Of a DNA stretch of 18,573 nt, positions 15,272 through 18,573 are shown in pieces. This stretch comes from Mariprofundus sp. (lineage in GTDB: Bacteria; Pseudomonadota; Zetaproteobacteria; Mariprofundales; Mariprofundaceae), in contig WFUI01000194.1 in assembly GCA_015485035.1 (NCBI GenBank), positions 1 to 18,573 of the forward strand, read 5' to 3'. Positions within the stretch are counted from its first letter, which is position 1. Each line of letters opens with the position of its first letter. The position numbers were made by a program, and so were the translations under genes. The notes beneath the pieces are model-generated. The model had not been told where the DNA came from. It did no database searches and saw only the letters and a list, made by a program, of their open reading frames with translations.

Positions 15272-15604
15272 ATGTTTGAATCAATGAATGTGAATGAGTT
15301 ATATCCACGCTGGCTGGTGGCGAGAGAAAAGGGTGCGCCTTTTGCGTTGATCGATGTGCGCTCGCCGGAAGAATATCAGGCAGGCCATGTGCCGGGGGCA
15401 AAGCTTACTCCACTGAATACATTGATGGCGAAAGTGAGTGAATTTCCGGAGCAGGGTGATGTCTTTCTGATTTGTCACTCAGGGGGGCGTTCAGCTCAGG
15501 CCGCCGACTATCTGGCACGGCAGTGCGGTCGCAGTAATCTGATCAATATCGATGGCGGCACCATGGCATGGATGCAAGCCGGTTATCCTGTGGATCAAGG
15601 CTAA
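15272..15604 (+). CDS. Cytosolic single-domain rhodanese
   Basis: The 110-residue protein has no signal peptide or membrane helix. It shows LIDVRSPEEYQAGHVPGAKL at 26-45, active-site loop CHSGGRS with catalytic C68 at 68-74, and GGTMAWMQAGYPV near the end. It resembles the preceding exported rhodanese (DVRSPEEYQAGHVPGAKL against DVRTPEEYAQGHIAGAKL), which suggests a tandem duplication followed by a change of compartment. The ATG is immediately after the upstream stop codon, with GGAG in the end of that gene as ribosome binding site. It is the last gene of the plus-strand run and ends 12 bases before the convergent LysR gene. Confidence 0.9.
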   Translation: MFESMNVNELYPRWLVAREKGAPFALIDVRSPEEYQAGHVPGAKLTPLNTLMAKVSEFPEQGDVFLICHSGGRSAQAADYLARQCGRSNLINIDGGTMAWMQAGYPVDQG

Positions 15605-15616
15605 AAGGGAACTTTT

Positions 15617-16504
15617 TCACTGTTTGCCGGTTTGAGGGCGATTCCCCTTAAATAATTCAGCCTGCGCTTTCATTTGATCAGCCATATGATCCCGAAATGC
15701 CAGTATTCTGGCTGTGTGTTTCAGGTCGGGATGAAATAACAACCATATTCCCAGGTTCATTTGTGGGTCAGGTGGAGAGAAACGGCCGAGTCCGGGCTCC
15801 CGGTCACCGATAAAACATGGCAGATAAGCGACCCCCAAATGTTGTTGCAGTGCAGCCGTTGTCAAAAGTAAATCGTCGACAAAAAAGTTTTGGCGCTGGC
15901 CGTGGCTCATTTTTTTTGTCCAGTTTTGATGGTAGCTACAACAGTTTGCACCTAACCATTTCGCTTTACCTCCATCGTTATGCAACTGCTCCATGTATGC
16001 ATGGCTGGCATAAACTGCAGTAGCCACTGTGCCCAGCAGGGTACCAACCAAAGCATCTGTCGGGGTGTTCGTTAATCGGATGGCCACGTCTGCATCCCGC
16101 TCAACCAGATTGATGTTTTTATTAGAGGTGAGGATATGCAGGTCGACTTCAGGGTGTCGGGTGCAAAAGCTGGCAAACATTGGCATCAGAATGCCTGATG
16201 CCATACTGTTAATCACGGAGATACGCAGCTCACCAGTCAGTTGGGCATCCCAACTGCCCAGCCGGCCATCGAGTTGCAGTACTTCATGTTCCACCTTACA
16301 GGCTGCATTTTTCATATTTTCGCCTGCAGTGGTCAATGTGCAACCGCTTTTTTTTCGGTCTATGAGCCTGACGCCCAGTTGTGCTTCCAGCGCACGCATG
16401 CGCCTGGATACTGTGGAGTGACGCACACCGAGCTTTCGGGCACCGCCACTGATACTGCCTTCACGTGCAACTGCCAGAAACAGCTTGAGATCATCCCAGT
16501 TCAT
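15617..16504 (-). CDS. LysR-family transcriptional regulator
   Basis: The 295-residue protein has an N-terminal winged helix-turn-helix (MNWDDLKLFLAVAREGSI, then the recognition part GVRHSTVSRRMRALEAQLG at about 26-44), a linker helix, and an effector-binding domain from about 90 (GELRISVINSMASGILMPMF) to the end. This is the normal length and order for the family. The NWDDLKLFLAVAREGS opening is common in a subgroup often annotated as regulators of neighbouring oxidoreductases. Effector and targets are unknown. The gene is convergent with the rhodanese run and divergent from the ccoG-like gene, so the latter is the likeliest target. Confidence 0.92.
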   Translation of the reverse strand: MNWDDLKLFLAVAREGSISGGARKLGVRHSTVSRRMRALEAQLGVRLIDRKKSGCTLTTAGENMKNAACKVEHEVLQLDGRLGSWDAQLTGELRISVINSMASGILMPMFASFCTRHPEVDLHILTSNKNINLVERDADVAIRLTNTPTDALVGTLLGTVATAVYASHAYMEQLHNDGGKAKWLGANCCSYHQNWTKKMSHGQRQNFFVDDLLLTTAALQQHLGVAYLPCFIGDREPGLGRFSPPDPQMNLGIWLLFHPDLKHTARILAFRDHMADQMKAQAELFKGNRPQTGKQ

Positions 16505-16529
16505 ATTATATCCGCCTTTATTGCCTTAC

Positions 16530-16545
16530 TGTGCATTTATGCACA
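16530..16545. promoter_or_regulatory. Perfect palindromic site between lysR and ccoG
   Basis: TGTGCAT (16530-16536) and ATGCACA (16539-16545) are perfect inverted 7-base arms separated by TT. It lies 26 bases upstream of the lysR start, in the divergent spacer. LysR-type regulators usually bind a dyad in this position and often control both flanking genes. Confidence 0.5.
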
Positions 16546-16567
16546 TGATGATTGTTTTTTTAGTGAA

Positions 16568-16596
16568 TTGATACAAAAATGAAGCATATCTATGTT
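16568..16596 (+). promoter_or_regulatory. Candidate promoter for the ccoG-like gene
   Basis: TTGATA (16568-16573) matches the -35 consensus at five of six positions. TATGTT (16591-16596) is a weaker -10, 17 bases away. The predicted leader to the ATG at 16647 is about 43 bases. The LysR-type palindrome lies just upstream of the -35, a position suited to activation. Confidence 0.4.
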
Positions 16597-16646
16597 TCGC
16601 GCATGTCATCATGGAGCAATGAAATATTTGGGACTCTGTCGGACTG

Positions 16647-17969
16647 ATGACAACCCATGAGTCGCCAAAACAAATGCCTGTTCAACCGGAGCACGTAGCC
16701 GGAGCGCGTTTTCTGCATCCGGCGCGCCGGATGGTGCAGTATATTTCGCTGCTGATTATCATTGTGATCCCACTCAGTGGCTTGTTTCGTATCGATATGG
16801 AAATGGGCGGCGTTATTATGCTGGATCATCAGGTCTGGTTTTCCGATATTACGATTGTGTTGGGTATGTGGTTGTTTCTGGCCAGCCTGTTGATGATCAG
16901 CTATGCCATGGTGGGATCAGCATTTTGTGGCTGGATGTGTCCGCAGAATACTGCCTCCGAATTCGCCAACATGCTGACCCGCAAGCTGCTGGGACGCAGG
17001 GCCAATATGATGGATTTGAGCGGCGACAAAATGCAGGTGTCGGTACGCAGGCAGTCGTCGCTGAATTATATCCTGCTGGCTATCGGTCTGATTGTGCCGG
17101 CAGCGCTGTATGCCCTGATTCCATTACTCTATTTCAACCCGCCATCGGTGATATGGTCGTTTCTGACATTTTCCGAAGTGGCTCGCCAGACCGGCAGTTT
17201 GTACTGGATTTATCTTATTTTTCTGGCTTTGTTTCTGATTGATATTGCGGCGGTCCGGCACTTGTTATGCAAAAACTTTTGTTTTTACCGGGTTTGGCAA
17301 CAGTCATTTCAGTCATCCGAGTCGTTGCGTGTTGCGTATGACAAGCAGCGTTCCGATGACTGTGCTGATTGCCATTTCTGTGCCGATGCCTGTTTTCTGG
17401 ATATCGACCCGCGCCAGATCCAGGCTTTCGATGGCTGTGTGAATTGCGGTGAATGCGTGACGGCCTGCGATGTGTTGCATAACAAGAGCAAGAAACGATC
17501 CGGAGCCGGCCTGCTGACATTTATGCATGGTAGTCATCAGCCTTTAGCCGGGACAACGCCGTTGGCGGCTTTTTTCAAGCGTACCAAAAAGCCGTTACTG
17601 GCAACGTTGGCGGGTGCGCTATTGTTTGCCACCGGTGTGCTGACCTATCAGACAGATGATTTTTCTGTCTATCATATTGCTGAAGGAAGCAGCGGGCAGG
17701 TGCTCGACTACCGTATCAATATTGCCCATAAATTACTCCACCCGACGACTGTGAGGCTGCGGGTGGAAGGGCTAAATTCCAGCGAGTATCAGCTGGATAG
17801 GGATGCAGTGCATTTTGACACTGCCGGACGTGCTGATGTGGTGCTGCATATCAAGCCATCGTTGTCCAAAGGCCTGCACCGTATTCGCGTACTGGCCAGC
17901 GCTGATGATGGCTGGTCGGGTCATTTTGATGTGACACATTTTTCGCAAGGTAAGGTGATGGATAACTGA
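16647..17969 (+). CDS. ccoG: CcoG/FixG-like polyferredoxin membrane protein
   Basis: CcoG proteins sit in the inner membrane near cbb3 oxidase genes; one has been shown to reduce copper for cbb3 assembly. This 440-residue protein has hydrophobic segments at about 33-48, 66-90, 140-162, 186-206 and 317-334. It has the CcoG motif FCGWMCPQ (C94, C98) and a second pair C208/C212. Two [4Fe-4S] ferredoxin motifs follow: C239, C242, C245, C249 and C264, C267, C270, C274. The proline usually following the fourth Cys of such motifs is Phe in the first and Asp in the second. The C-terminal 100 residues fit the FixG immunoglobulin-like domain. RdxA/RdxB and NapH-like proteins are alternatives. The ribosome binding site is weak. 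No oxidase subunit is in the window, but the cluster continues past its edge. Confidence 0.88.
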   Translation: MTTHESPKQMPVQPEHVAGARFLHPARRMVQYISLLIIIVIPLSGLFRIDMEMGGVIMLDHQVWFSDITIVLGMWLFLASLLMISYAMVGSAFCGWMCPQNTASEFANMLTRKLLGRRANMMDLSGDKMQVSVRRQSSLNYILLAIGLIVPAALYALIPLLYFNPPSVIWSFLTFSEVARQTGSLYWIYLIFLALFLIDIAAVRHLLCKNFCFYRVWQQSFQSSESLRVAYDKQRSDDCADCHFCADACFLDIDPRQIQAFDGCVNCGECVTACDVLHNKSKKRSGAGLLTFMHGSHQPLAGTTPLAAFFKRTKKPLLATLAGALLFATGVLTYQTDDFSVYHIAEGSSGQVLDYRINIAHKLLHPTTVRLRVEGLNSSEYQLDRDAVHFDTAGRADVVLHIKPSLSKGLHRIRVLASADDGWSGHFDVTHFSQGKVMDN

Positions 17970-17970
17970 T

Positions 17971-18396
17971 ATGGATTCACACAGCAAAGAATCGGACAGA
18001 ATGGATGATGCGCAACAGCGGTGGGGTGAAGTGCCAGCGGATCACTATGGTTATAACGATGATCAGCAGCGCCGGGAAAAGTGGGGGCTGGAAGACTGGG
18101 AGATGGTTGAAAATATTTCACCAGCCACGAAATACGTACCGAAATGGGTATACGCGGGCGTCTTTGGCATTGTATTGATGGCTTTTGCTCTCTCCTTGCC
18201 GTTTTGGGGAGATCGTCCGGGCCATGATCGGGCATGGATTACGGCAGGACATTTGTATGCATTGCTCTATTTTTTATTGGCTGCAGGGGTGATTTATATC
18301 ATGACGAACCTGTATAGCTCAGGCCGGGCAAGAGGAGCATCGTTTGAAGATGAGGCTATCGAAATGCCTCATTATACCACATCGGGAGATTCATAA
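17971..18396 (+). CDS. Unrecognised small membrane protein downstream of ccoG
   Basis: I do not recognise this 141-residue protein. The first 55 residues are hydrophilic and unusually rich in Trp, Asp and Glu (DDAQQRWGEVPADHYGYN, then KWGLEDWEMVENISPATKY). Two membrane helices follow (about 60-75 and 89-111, the second GHLYALLYFLLAAGVIYIM), then an acidic C-terminal tail. An ATG at 18001 is an alternative start that would remove ten residues; neither has a strong ribosome binding site. It begins one base after ccoG ends, so it is co-transcribed and probably linked to the same membrane redox function. It could be an accessory subunit of an oxidase or other respiratory complex, but no haem or metal motif is visible. 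Confidence 0.75.
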   Translation: MDSHSKESDRMDDAQQRWGEVPADHYGYNDDQQRREKWGLEDWEMVENISPATKYVPKWVYAGVFGIVLMAFALSLPFWGDRPGHDRAWITAGHLYALLYFLLAAGVIYIMTNLYSSGRARGASFEDEAIEMPHYTTSGDS

Positions 18397-18398
18397 GC

Positions 18399-18573
18399 AT
18401 GGCTGGTATCATTATTCAGAAAGCAGCAGATCAGCGTGCATTAAGAACATTTGCGTTATGGATGGGCTGGGCGATATCCGCTATCACGGTATTTGCGATG
18501 ATGTCACGCAAGGCCAATGTGCTGGAATTTGTCCAGAATGACCAGACACATGTCACCTGGTTAATTGTCGGCA
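18399..18573 (+). CDS. Membrane protein, N-terminal part only (possible MotA/TolQ/ExbB family)
   Basis: The frame opens with ATG two bases after the previous stop and runs off the right edge after 58 codons. It begins MAGIIIQKAADQRALRTFAL, has a membrane helix at about 19-34 (LWMGWAISAITVFAMM), then ANVLEFVQNDQTHVTWLIVG entering a second helix. The order of a single helix, a short polar segment with Asp-x-Thr, and a second helix resembles the start of some MotA/TolQ/ExbB proton-channel proteins. This is only a resemblance and the diagnostic part lies outside the window. GGGAG about ten bases upstream is its ribosome binding site. Confidence 0.65.
   Translation, partial: MAGIIIQKAADQRALRTFALWMGWAISAITVFAMMSRKANVLEFVQNDQTHVTWLIVG

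Overview
The window (18,573 bases, moderate GC, tightly packed, several ATGA-type overlaps) reads as chromosome of a free-living Gram-negative proteobacterium. It encodes outer-membrane and RND machinery, lipoproteins, a haem-containing fatty-acid cis/trans isomerase and a CcoG-type protein linked to cbb3 oxidase assembly, which suggests a microaerobic or respiratory organism. A zeta- or gammaproteobacterium fits, but the sequence alone does not settle the taxon. No rRNA, tRNA, transposase or CRISPR array was seen, and no gene-free stretch exceeds about 180 bases.

Region A (1-2700): the start of a TPR-like protein runs off the left edge on the minus strand. It is divergent from thiS and thiG (thiazole branch of thiamine synthesis), followed by hemE (haem/tetrapyrrole synthesis). 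The spacers around thiG carry short-period intergenic repeats and a 14-base perfect palindrome.

Region B (2700-7100): cti (minus strand, predicted lipoprotein with a CxxCH haem motif) is divergent from a membrane-bound class III adenylate cyclase with a HAMP domain. A good sigma-70-like promoter lies in the shared spacer.

Region C (7100-15604) is the most interesting part: a plus-strand run of nine genes. It starts with an ArsR-family regulator whose cysteine pair (C29, C95) has the spacing of the persulfide sensors BigR, SqrR and HlyU. Then come a TolC-type outer-membrane channel, a lipoprotein periplasmic adaptor, an RND permease, a DUF2892 membrane protein, a membrane-anchored rhodanese, a TauE/SafE-like anion permease, an exported rhodanese and a cytosolic rhodanese. 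The regulator promoter has -35 and -10 elements that place the transcript start almost at the ATG (leaderless), and an AT-rich inverted repeat overlaps the -35. My reading is a reactive-sulfur-responsive operon in which sulfane-sulfur handling genes are wired to a tripartite efflux pump. The pump's substrate is unknown.

Region D (15617-18573): a LysR-type regulator (minus strand) is divergent from a ccoG-like gene for a polyferredoxin. That gene is followed by an unrecognised two-helix membrane protein and the start of another membrane protein that runs off the right edge. A perfect palindrome sits between lysR and ccoG.
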